DNA of 64,000 bases. Source: Leucosporidium creatinivorum. Lineage: Eukaryota > Basidiomycota > Microbotryomycetes > Leucosporidiales > Leucosporidiaceae. The first letter of the stretch is position 1; the number at the start of each line of letters is the position of its first letter. A model generated the notes under the pieces. That model saw only the letters and a program-made list of their open reading frames with translations. It was not told the origin of the DNA and did no database searches. Location: NCBI GenBank assembly GCA_001600635.1, contig BCKL01000013.1, positions 476,397 to 540,396 of the forward strand, read 5' to 3'. Both the position numbers and the translations under genes were made by a program. Shown here one piece after another: positions 10,938 to 20,423 of this stretch.

Positions 10938-11642
10938 ATGGGTGCGTTCGCTCGCTACCAGGCTACAGAACCGAGCAGAGCACTGATCACTCGCTCCACA
11001 GATTTCTGCATCTGCCTTCAAATCGGCTGCAGCAATAGCTTGAAACCCGAAGGAGATGGGCAGCCGCGCCAATGCCCTCGATGCCACAATCCGTCGGTTA
11101 TGCAGGCTAAGGATCAAAAGTGCTTGGAGGTGAGATATTGCTCTACAGCTCGGGACTAGCGCTGACCTCGCGAGTTGGGCTAGATCTGCTGTGTTCCTCT
11201 CGTTCCGCTCGGCAGCAAGCACGTTTGGCATTGCTCCATCTGCTGTACGTTGTAGTACAGGTCTCCTCCAAGCCACGCTCTTTCGACACGCCCGCTGACC
11301 ATCTCCCCCTCTCCCTCTCTCTCCCTCCCTCTCCCCCTCGCTTGAATCCCATCTCGGCCCTCCCTCGCAGCCTGGCAAGCCTCACAAGACGGTCCCGCCC
11401 CACCTCCCGCCGGCCAAGGAGGGTACGCACCACCACAGCAACATCGACAAGGCTACATGCCGAATCCGGGCATGCATCAGCCGGGAGGGTATCGTACGTT
11501 CCCCCATCGCTTTCGCCGAGGCTGCAAGGAGAGGAGAAGCTGATGAGATTGCTTGGGATGTGCAGAACAACAGCCGTATGCGCCTGGGTATGGTGGTGGA
11601 GGGTATGGTCAGCAGCAGCCGCAGCAGGGGTACGGTCACTAG
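10938..11642 (+). CDS. Small zinc-ribbon protein with Gly/Gln/Tyr-rich tail
   Basis: Exons join to a protein of about 128 residues. Exon 1 is only ATGG (10938-10941), spliced to 11002 to give MDFCICLQIGCSNSLKPEG, the family's usual N-terminus. The next exon has QPRQCPRCHNPSVMQAK; a third starts at about 11183 (ICCVPLVPLGSKHVWHCSIC). The pairs CPRC and CSIC form a four-cysteine zinc ribbon. The tail, after an intron, runs through PPPAGQGGYAPPQQHRQGY and ends GGYGQQQPQQGYGH with a TAG at 11640. Such proteins occur across fungi; their function is not established as far as I know. The low-complexity tail suggests a disordered segment. The tiny first exon is inferred from the good donor GTGCGT, the acceptor CACAG and the match of the product to the family; it lacks transcript support. 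Confidence 0.8.
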
Positions 11643-11901
11643 GAGGGCGAGGGAGAGCCGCCGAGAGAAGAGAGAAGGGACGTCGGCCGAGAAGAAGGGA
11701 GAGATGGTAGCCATATAGCACCGCTGGGTGCACGCTTAGTCACTGAACATAATTACGACTTGTATATACAAACTCTTGGACTCAGCGAGCGAGCAGAGCA
11801 GAGAGCGTACAGGAGCCCTCCGAGCTCCGCCTCGACTCCAGCTTCGCTTCTCTCCCTTCTCCCCCATCTCCTCGCTCGTCTCTCGCCTCGGAACCTCGAC
11901 T

Positions 11902-12996
11902 ATGCCACCTTCGCTCTCTACAGGAATCAAACCCTTCCCACTCGACATGCTCTATCAAGCCCTCAGCCCAACAGACGGCAGCCTGCTCCAGACGATCGAG
12001 CATCACTGCCTCGTCAGTGAGATTGAGCGCCATCTGTATTGCATCTACTCTTGGCAGGATAGGCGGGGAATCTGGGATAAAATGAAGACTTTGAGCGCGC
12101 CTTGTGTGGTTTTCTAGAGCTACCGAGCGGGCGGGCGAGGTGGGGAGGCGAGCGAGCTGACGAGCTGATGAGCTCTCCGCCGTCTGGGACGCAGGCGAGG
12201 GGTACGTTCAGGCTCAAGCCGCCTCTTCCTGAGCTCAACAACGGACAGGACTATCTACTGGTGAGCCACAGCCTCGGTCCTTCCCCGGCCATGCGCTCTC
12301 CGAGTCGCCGCAACCTTTCTCACACCTCGCTCGTCTCGTTCCCGCACCCTCGCAGCTCAACAGCAGCAGCGACGTCGCCATCGATCCCAACCTCTACACC
12401 TGCACCGAAGGCTCCGCCATGCGCGCAGGGCCTCATCGTCCCGTGCGCTAATCTCCCCTTCCTTCCTAGCTCTCGGCGCGGCTAACTCTCGCTCTACTCC
12501 TTTCACAGCACCGACCGCCACATCCCTCCAAACGAAACGACCAACATCGAGAAGGCGCTCCAATCTACCAGCTCACCCTCCGTCTCAGTCAAATCGCGCA
12601 CCAGTGCTTCCAATGCTTCAAGTTGTGGTCGACCTTGGCGGTGGGGAGGAGAGGTCCATGCGCTGCTCGGGCTGCAAGCAGGCTTACTACTGCTCGAAGA
12701 AGGTGTGCACGAGGTTCTCTGTACTCAATCCCAGTCTGTTCGTGCAGAGCACTGATCCCTCCCTCCCTCCCTCGCTCTTCTCACTTCCTCGTCTCGGCGC
12801 TCGGTCATCTCCTCCTCTCCCGCCGCACCACAGTGCCTGCCAAAAGCTCGACTGGGCGTCCACCTCCAACAGTCAAAAGTCGCACAAGCTCGAATGTGCG
12901 GCGCTCGCATCGGGAGACCTTCTTGCTCCCCCAATGGCACAAGCGTGGCAGCAGACCCGGCGCCGAGATCCCCTTTTCCCTACGCCTAGTTTCTGA
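11902..12996 (+). CDS. MYND-type zinc-finger protein, reading frame uncertain
   Basis: The C-terminal part has a MYND zinc finger: RCSGCKQAYYCSKK, an intron, then ACQKLDWASTS and SHKLEC, ending at a TGA at 12994. MYND fingers bind proline-rich partner peptides. Exon 1 (11902-12105, MPPSLSTGIKPFPLDMLYQ) appears to splice in phase 0 to about 12193 (ARGTFRLKPPLPELNNGQ) and then to 12358 (LNSSSDVAIDPNLYTCTEG). The segment 12510-12640 is troubling: the frame with the expected first cysteine pair (QCFQCFKLWS) is not the frame of the second pair, 1 base apart. A frame open through the whole segment exists if a GTCCCG donor is used, but it loses the first pair. The gene may be decayed, carry a sequence error, or use an unseen intron. 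It converges on the MTHFR gene. Confidence 0.6.
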
Positions 12997-13538
12997 TCCC
13001 CGCTGCGGGTGGCGTGTAGAGTTGGCAACCCAATGCAGTGCAGTGCAGTGCAGTGCTCCTTGAGGACTCGTTTGTGAGCGTGAGTAGGCGAAGGCAGTGC
13101 GTTCCCTGTTGCCTCGGCGCTCGTTGTTTCGGCTGCTCTCCCTCGGCTCGACTGCTCTCTCGCTCGCGAACGACCGAGGGGCGTATAGTTGATGGCTCGC
13201 CGTGTTGAGCGGGAACGAGCATGATGAGAATTGCATACTAGGGAGGGGAGGGGAATCCACAAAAAGAACCGAACGAAAGGATGATTGACGGGGGTATGAA
13301 AGTGAGAAGGGGAAGAGAAAGAGAGAGCACTAGTACAAGGAACGATCCTCGACAGCCGTTGAGGCTGAAAGAGGTATCGTGCCCGGGGGGGGGGGGATAA
13401 ATGCTTGTTGAAACATCAAGTGAAGGGAACTGCTGAGTTGTTGAGGACGAAAGGGCGAAGTTGATTCGCTGTTGCTGGATTCGTGGGCGGTTGAGGCCCT
13501 TTTTGGTGTTGCTGTTGATGGGATGGGAAAGTGGCGGT
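12997..13538. other. Convergent 3' intergenic region with CAGTG repeat and G tract
   Basis: Two convergent genes end here. The region has a short tandem repeat of CAGTG at about 13034-13055 and an unbroken run of about 12 G at 13385-13396. No gene is visible; open frames on the minus strand are low-complexity Ser/Pro/Thr. Confidence 0.6.
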
Positions 13539-16438
13539 CTAGTTGGCGAGCGAAGCGCCGTTGGCCTGCTCGGGCTTGGGCGAGGAGGAAGGGGAAGTCT
13601 CGGGCGCGAGGGCGTAGAAGGGGGCGAAGATGGCGTCGGGGTTGGGGTCGCGGTAGTCGTTGTAGACGATGTTGACTGTGGTAGGGAGGAAAGATCAGCG
13701 ATCATCTCCAAGTCGAAAAGTCGAATGAGGATGCGAACGAGACGAACCGAGGTAGAAGGTGTCGAACACGTCGTGGATGGCCTTGGCCGACTCGGGCGAC
13801 GAGGTCTCGTACAGGCTGGCCCAGAGAGCGCCGAGCTCGAAAGCCTCGTCCTTCCATGCCTATGGGGAGCGTGGCGGTCAGTCGGCGAAACTCGAGACTC
13901 GTGGGGCTAGAGCGACTCACGAGGAAAGCCTCTCCATCTACGACGGTAGGCTGGATGACCTCGGCGCTGGGGAAGACTCCCCAGGTGACAGCGTTGGGTC
14001 CTTCGGCGGCGTTGGTGCGCAGATCGCCCTCCTTGTTGACCTATGGGAGAAGCGAGGGTGAGCCGAAGAGCGAGCAGGCAAGCGGAACGGCTCAGACGGA
14101 CGGCGTGGTAGGTGGTCCAAGGGTTCGCTTCGATGAGCTTGAGAAGCTTCTCGAGGTGCTCCGGCGAGGTGAAGAACTCGAGGTAGGCCTTGAAGTGGAG
14201 CAGCGAGGTCAGCAATCGCTCGCCTCGGCGCTCGAATCTCGAGAACTCACCTTCTGGTAGACGTAACCTCCCTGAGGTCCCCATCCGTATGAAGGGTCAC
14301 TACTACTCGCTCCATCGACACGGGGCTGCGAGTTGATAGTCAAAAAGCCCGCCTCGTTGATCTTTGCCAACGGCTCGGAGATGACGGTCGTCTCCTTGGC
14401 GGCGGGCTGATCCGACCAAGGAAGAGCCTTGAGTTGTCCACGACAGAAGGCGGCAAAGAGGGCAGAGATGTCGGAGAGGGACCGAGGTGTGCCCCAGAGG
14501 GTGGTGGCGTCCTTGACGTTGTGAGGGAGGGAGAGCGCGAGGGAGGTGATGTCGCCGAAGGCGGGCGAGGCTTGGTTGCCCCAGCGACCGTTGGGGAACT
14601 GTGAGAAGACCAGTCAGCTCTTCCGACGATCCGAGCGCCTTTCAACAACTCACCTCATCCCAGTCGGCGGTGCGAGAAAGGTAGGAGCGCTGCCTGTTGG
14701 ACCAGAAGATGGGGCGAGTCGTCTCGGTACGGCGCTTCTGCGTGAGCGACTGTGGCCAGAGAGGAACGACAATGTCCACGGTCATGTCAGCGAATGAGCG
14801 GGAACGAGAGAAAGGCAGAAGAACAGCAAAACGAGTCAAAAACTCACCAGACGCCAGGGGAGACTGTGCAGTGCAAGAAAGATGAGTCAATCGATCAGGA
14901 GATGAGGACGGAAGGGGAACAAGAACGTACGGCTTGACGACGTCGGCGGTGGCGACGAAGGCAAGCTCATCGAGCAGCATCTCGGTTCCTCGGCTGAGGT
15001 TCATCGTGTCTGCGAGGCGAGCTCAAGTTCAGCTCTTCGCTCGTCAAGTTTGCCTCGCTGCGACTCCAACTCACAGATGTGGATACCGTTGATGCCGATG
15101 TCGGCGTTGAGAATCTTGCGGCACATGTCGGCGACAAACTTGGTGCCGAACTCGCGAACCTTGAGATCATCGTCCTTGATGGGCTCGAGCATATCCCAGA
15201 CGTGCTGGGGAACAATCGTCTTGGCGAAATCGGTACGGCGCTTGAAGGCAGCGTAGGTCTGGATGGGCATGATGCCGGGCACGATGGGGATGGTGATGCC
15301 AGCAGCGCGGACTCGGCGACCCCAGTCGATGAAGACTGCGAGAGGGAGAGGTCAGCTGAAGTACCTGTGAAGATCAAGACGCGAGCTACACACCATCAGC
15401 GTCGTAGAACATTTGCGTAAAGATGACGTTGGCTCCAGCGTCGACCTTCTTCCTGAGATGGTACATCTCCTTCTCGGGCGACTCGCTGTGAGGGTGTCCC
15501 TCGGGGAAGCCAGCGACCTGTGATGCGAGGCAAGTCAGCCGTCATTCAGAACCAGCTCGTCCTGCAGAGGACTCACTCCGATGTCAAAGTAGTCGTCGTA
15601 GTTCTTTCGGATGTGCTTGACGAGGTCGATGGCATGGTTGAAGCCTCCTTCGGCGGCGACCCACTCCTCCGTCCCGCGAGGGGGGTCACCACGGAGGGCG
15701 AGAATGTTGCGACATCCAGAGTCCTTGGCTTCCTGTTGACGTGGAAGTAGCGAGGGGACGGATGTAAGCGAAAGGTCAGCTCGGAGTCCGAGATCGCTTT
15801 CGCGCGAAGGAAAGGATTGCAGGAAGACTCACCTTGAGAGCAGCATCGACCATCTCAACGGGCATGTTGGTGCAGGTGAGATGCATGCAAGTCTCGAGCC
15901 CCAGCTCCGAGTGAGCCGTCTTGACGAAGGCGGTCGTTGCTTCGGAGGTAGCTCCTCCAGCTCCCCATCTGCATAACGCACAGCACCGAGGTCAGCATCA
16001 TAATCTCCTACAAGTTTGTCTTCAGCTCTCCAGCATCCCAACACCCCGCAGAACCCCGCAAGAATCTCGAGAGTGCGTGCTTCGGCCAGCACGTTCTCCT
16101 CAGCTCGACCGAGGCTGCCCCAGCTGTCCACAAGTGAGGCGACGACTCACGTTATATCGACAAAGATGGGACCGAGCAGCTTCATGCGCTCGATACGATC
16201 GTACAGGTTGACCCAGCCATCGTTGGTTCGAGGGGGAAAGAACTCGAACGACCACCAAGGCTGGCCTTTGCGCTCGCTCTCGCGAATCTTGTCACTGATC
16301 TTGACCACTGTGGAACAAAGCGAGTTAGCTACATGCCCCTGCTGCCTCGTCGCGAGCTCTCAGCTGGGCCGTGCGAAGCTGAAGCTCTTGTTGAGCTCGT
16401 GACGGTGAGTCAAACCAGACGCAAGCTTGGGACTTACT
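13539..16438 (-). CDS. MET13: Methylenetetrahydrofolate reductase (Met13-type)
   Basis: This flavoenzyme reduces 5,10-methylene- to 5-methyl-tetrahydrofolate, the methyl donor for methionine synthesis in the cytosol. The joined exons give about 610 residues, the normal eukaryotic length. The N-terminal FAD barrel shows [61 protein letters not shown] and [19 protein letters not shown]. The C-terminal regulatory, SAM-binding domain shows [51 protein letters not shown] and NAVTWGVFP. The N-terminus [10 protein letters not shown] resembles yeast Met13 more than Met12. The start codon is split: A at 16438, then TG at 16307-16306 after an intron; an in-frame TAA lies upstream and no other ATG intervenes. 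A 16-base exon (14848-14863) supplies the conserved LPWR motif. The stop is at 13539. Confidence 0.95.
14848..14863 (-). other. MET13: 16-base microexon of the MTHFR gene
   Basis: On the minus strand the exon reads T CTC CCC TGG CGT CTG. It is bounded by CAG upstream (14864-14866) and GTGAGT downstream (14842-14847). Joined to AAG CC before and TCG CTC ACG after, it encodes K-P-L-P-W-R-L-S, and the LPW(R/K) element is conserved in MTHFRs just before the (K)RR..RPIFW stretch. Confidence 0.85.
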
Positions 16439-17104
16439 CGACGGAGCGGTACAGAATTCCTCGGCAATAATGTGAGTGGCTTAAGAGCAGCGTGTCGGGC
16501 TAGGTGAGCTGGTCGTGAGTCGAGAGATCAGACGAGAGATTGAGGTGGGGGCGAGAGGGAGAGCGAGAAAAGCGCTCGGGAGGTGCTGAGCCTTCCCCTG
16601 AGATACTCTACATCGAGCCGTAGCGCGGTAGGAAGAGGGCAAGCTGTTCTCTCGTTTTGACTTCTCTCTCGCTCGGCGCTCCCCCTGTTTCTCGGCTTCC
16701 CCTCATCGTCGAGCACCACACGGCTAATCCTCCGGCTCTGTGAAGGCCAATCACGACCACCTATACGTCTACAGCACCCACGCTTTTCGGCAGGGGTCGA
16801 GAGCAAGTTTCCAAACCTTCGCAGCCATCGGGAAGGAGCAGCAGCGAGTTCGGCGATGATTCAGCAAACGACTGAGGTGGGGTGTGGGGTGAGCCGAAGA
16901 GGGTGCTTCTGCAGTGAAGAGTGAAGCCGCTCGAGGGACGGCGCTACGACACTGCTCGATGAAGCTCATTAGGCTTGCTTTCGACTTTGGAACAGGGCTA
17001 GAGCTTGTTTTCGAGTTGCTCGGCGTTCGTCTGCTCTCTATTTGACACCAATCTCTCTCGCTCTAAGACCCGCTTCAAGCTTTAAAAGATCCTCGACAGA
17101 CTCT
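16439..17104. other. Intergenic region: MTHFR 5' region and 3' end of the unknown-family gene
   Basis: These 666 bases hold the MTHFR promoter and leader and, at the right end, the terminator of the next minus-strand gene. I see no RNA gene, repeat or TATA box. A minus-strand open frame at 16769-16969 does not match the MTHFR N-terminus and is not supported as an exon. Confidence 0.5.
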
Positions 17105-18534
17105 CTACTGCTCCCACCTTGCCCGAAGCTCCTCCTGGGTCACACCACTACGCCGAGCCTGCCTCGGAGAAAGGGAAGCGAGGTGGAAGGGATTTTGTGC
17201 CGAGCCAGCTCCGCCGTATGCTTCGTGATGTACTGAGGTCTGGCCATGGCTCACAGTGAGATGTCTGACCAGCAGATCATAGCCTTTAGCGGCGAGGAGG
17301 ACCTACGGAGGGAGATGCAACGTCAGCCGAAAGCTTCAAGTTGTCAACGCCGAGCTGCCTTGACCTACTCGGCCTCGTTGCCACGGGTTGAGCAGATACC
17401 AGTCTCGTAGACCGCAGTGGAGTGTGGAGTTGATGGCGCTGGTGTGCCTCGCTGCATGCAAGCTGCTGCTGTAGATTCCCTGGCAGTAGTGGAGAATTTG
17501 AGCCTCTAGAGCGCCGAGAGATTGGAGAGGACCAGACGATGAGCAACCGGAGGGGGGACGGGTATGACCGTGAGTTAAGTGAGGGGTTATTCAAAGTGAG
17601 AAGTGGTAAGTACGGGGAATGGACTACGGTCAGCTTTGTCCATTATGCTGGCGCCGACGATGCTCGAAGCCTCGACCAAGCCCTGAACACTGAACAGCAA
17701 GGTGGCGACGACTTACCAACGGTCAAGTCGTGCATCAATCTGAGTAGAGCGAGCAGACGTCAGAGTATTTCTTAAGAGTTGCTCAGTCTGCTCACATGAT
17801 GAATGGCGACATCTTTGAGTCTTGCACTGGCGACGAAGAGCGGTCAGTTTCCTCTGCTTCTTGTCAGCTGATAGCTATACCTTCGAGTAAGGCAGCTCAC
17901 CACTCCCATACTCGTGAGAGAACCTGTAGCAGATCGGCGTCAGCTCCAAGTCGAGAGATCAGTTGGTGAGGGGCTCAAGCGCTCATCGCCGAGCTCCGAG
18001 CGCCGAAGGAAGACGGCCGTGCAGTCGCCTAGCCGTGCAGGCGCCTAGAAGTTTACTGCATCTTTCCCGTAATACTGTCAAGAGTGGACACACTCACTCC
18101 AAGATCCCATTGTGGTCCTCCGACGTTCTCAGCAGTTCGTTGAGGAATTCGTGGTCCGCCTCTAATGTGCTGAAGGCAAGATGGTCGTCGTGATAGACGA
18201 TCAAGTCCATCGAGATCCTTTGAGCCCAATGCGTGACGTGAAGCACCTTGTTCTCCACAGCGCGGGTTGTGGGATCGAATAGTGGAGGGGCAGAGTCGGC
18301 GTCGCGAAGCCAGCAAGCGGCAATCTGTGGTCCAATGAGGGTTAGCGATGTTCCGACGGCGCTATGAACTACTCTACTCACCTGCTGGGTATTATTGAGC
18401 ATGTACCGGACTTGGCCGACCGTCAGGCGGGGCACCGGCATTGGTAAGTAACTCTCGACGGTTTCGTCCCTGAACGCCATGTCGGCTTCGGCTTGCAAGA
18501 CCATCGCGCAGACTTGAAGGTGAGTAGAAGTCAA
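17105..18534 (-). CDS. Protein of unrecognised family, copy A of a tandem pair
   Basis: I do not recognise this family. The start used is 18534 (MTSTHLQVCAMVLQAEADM); the next ATG (MVLQAEADMAFRDETVES) is also possible. After VRYMLNNTQQ an intron leads to an exon (about 18110-18330) with IGPQIAACWLRDADSAPPLF, LHVTHWAQRISMDLIVYH and ALSTLEADHEFLNELL-like sequence (seen as AFSTLEADHEFLNELLRT). Short exons then supply FSHEYGSG, SPFI and LMHD. The last exon holds ASLSPRQARRSGVTQEELRA and ends RWEQ with a TAG at 17105. No signal peptide or clear membrane span is seen. Every block has a counterpart in the same order in the neighbouring gene at 18823-19996, so the gene is real and the pair is a tandem duplication. 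Small exon edges are approximate. Confidence 0.7.
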
Positions 18535-18822
18535 GAGGAAGAAGAGCGAGTCTCTGCACCCACTCAGAAACGAGGTTCGTCGCTCGGCGAGGGGGCGCCG
18601 AGGAGCAGTGCTCCGACGAACCGGGGGGGAGGGAGCCGCGCTCTCGGCCCGCTAAGCGTTGTACGAGGATTCTGAACGGATTACACTGCTCCAGCGAGCC
18701 CACAGGCAACGTCGGATTGTCTCGCTGTGCAGCTCGAAGCTGGGCTCGGCGTTCGCTTGCCCAGGTTCATTCTTGCCTCACGCTGGTGCTATAGAGGATC
18801 TGCCACGTTTCAGCTATCCAGT

Positions 18823-19996
18823 CTATCTTGCCCATCTTGCTCGAAGCTCTGCCTGAGTAACCCCACTACGCCGAGCCTGCCTCCGAGAAAGCGAAGCGAG
18901 CACGATAGGATCCTCCGCCGAGCCTGATCCGGATCCAGCTCCGCTGTGTTGCGAGTGCCGTGGTGAGTGACCGCGATGATTGATAGCAGCCTGTTCGATC
19001 CATGGAAGGTAGTTCAAGGCAGCGGTGAGAACCTGCGGGGGAGGGAAGATGAACGAAAGCTCGGCGCCGAGCAATGACCTTCGACCGACCTTGCCTCGTT
19101 GCCATGCGCCGAGCGTCCATTGGCAGCGCCGAGCAGTCTTCTGAGGTCAACTCACCAGCCTTTGAATCATGCATCAATCTTTTGTGATCAGTAAAAGTGT
19201 CAGCAAGCAGTCTGCTAGACCTGTGTGCGAAGCGGCTCACTCGATGAACGGAGGGATCGGCAGACCTCGAACTGCCGAGAGACGGCTAGTCAGCTTCGGC
19301 TCATTCCCAGAGGCACTGTCAGTCCTGTGGCGTGCTCACCATTTCCGTACTCGTGAGGGTTTGCACTGGAGATGTTTTGAGTCAGTCTCGAGCTGGTTGA
19401 GGCTGCGCCGAGGACTCGCCAGAGGCTCGGCGAAGCTGTCTGCGCGGTGTGCTGGGCTTCCCACCTCTCCGTGGCGAGCCAGAACTGAAAGCTCACTCAA
19501 ACATGGCCATTTCCGGGTCGTGGTCCATTGTGTCGCGAACGTACTGGTTGAGGAAATCGTGGTCCGAGTCGAGGCTGTCGAAAGCGAACTCGGGGTCGTG
19601 ACGGGACTCGAGCTCCTTCAGTACGTAGTTGGATCGTGTGATGACGACGTGAGCTTCTCGAGCTACGGCGTCGTCTGGCTCGAAAATGGGCCTGTGAGGA
19701 CCGCCGGCGATCCAGCAGTGAGCGATCTGAGTGTTTCCGGCGATGAGCAAGAGACTCTGCAGTTGAGGACAAAGCTTATAAATCAAGTGACATACCTGCT
19801 TGGTCGTCTCGAGCATCTGGCGAGCATGAAAGGTAGTAAGGCGAGGCGTTGGCGTAGGAGTCCCGGTTGAGTCGACCGTAAGGTTCTCGAAGGCCTGGTT
19901 GATAGCCGCGTGAGATACTCGAGGAAGCCTGGTAGAGCTCGAGGAGCCTGGTCGAGACATGACGAGATGTGGACGCGAAGAGAGCGAAGTGCGCAA
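18823..19996 (-). CDS. Protein of unrecognised family, copy B of a tandem pair
   Basis: This is the paralogue of the gene at 17105-18534. The start may be 19996 (MRTSLSSRPHLVMSRPGSS) or 19960 (MSRPGSSSSTRLPRV). The N-terminal exon ends ARQMLETTKQ, followed by an intron. The main exon has AGNTQIAHCWIAGGPHRPIF, HVVITRSNYVLKELES, and SLDSDHDFLNQYVRDTMDHD. Short exons give NPHEYGNG, LPIPPFIE and LMHDSKA. The last exon has VLTAALNYLPWIEQAAINH, SGSAEDPIVLASLSRRQARR, SGVTQAELRARW and a stop at 18823. The conserved blocks in both copies are CW(I/L), (D/E)(S/A)DH(D/E)FLN, HEYG, PFI, LMHD and LASLSxRQARRSGVTQ. The protein is about 270 residues, without obvious membrane spans. Its divergent partner to the right is SSN3. 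Function is unknown. Confidence 0.72.
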
Positions 19997-20423
19997 GAAG
20001 AGAAAGACAGAGAATGAAATCGCACAGCTCGGCGCCGAGGGGTCGCCGAGGAGCGGGCTGCAGCGGAAGCGGGGGAAAGCTGTGTAAAGCAGGGAGCAGA
20101 TTATAAGTGAGGTGGCTCAGCGATTCAAGAACTGCTAGGCAAGCGACAGTTTCAGTCAAAGCTAGGGAAGACGAGCTCGAGAGCGGGAGCCAGCTCTTGC
20201 TCCTACGTCGTCGCTTCACGTCTCGCAGATCCGCCTCCGACAACGCCGTAGAGCAGGGGAGGATCTTTCGAAAGCTTTCGAAGCTTCACGAGACTCTAGT
20301 CGAGCTCAGGATCAGCTCGGCGCCTTCCAGTCGCCTCGACTCGACCAGCTCTCTCATATCTCGTATCCGGCTCTTCCTCTCTCACCCCTCGCATCGCTGG
20401 TAACACTCCTCAACTAGCTCAGA
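19997..20423. promoter_or_regulatory. Divergent intergenic region upstream of SSN3
   Basis: These 427 bases separate divergent genes. A cluster of GCCGAG/CTCGGC words lies at about 20028-20056, the same word that is frequent in introns and other promoters of this window. No TATA box is evident. Confidence 0.45.

Noticed and set aside
13385-13396. G tract as a functional quadruplex or recombination site
   Set aside because: It is a single homopolymer run in a convergent 3' region; runs like this are common and prone to sequence error.
16769-16969. Minus-strand frame upstream of MTHFR as its first exon
   Set aside because: It does not join in frame to the conserved N-terminus, and an in-frame stop separates it from the split start codon.
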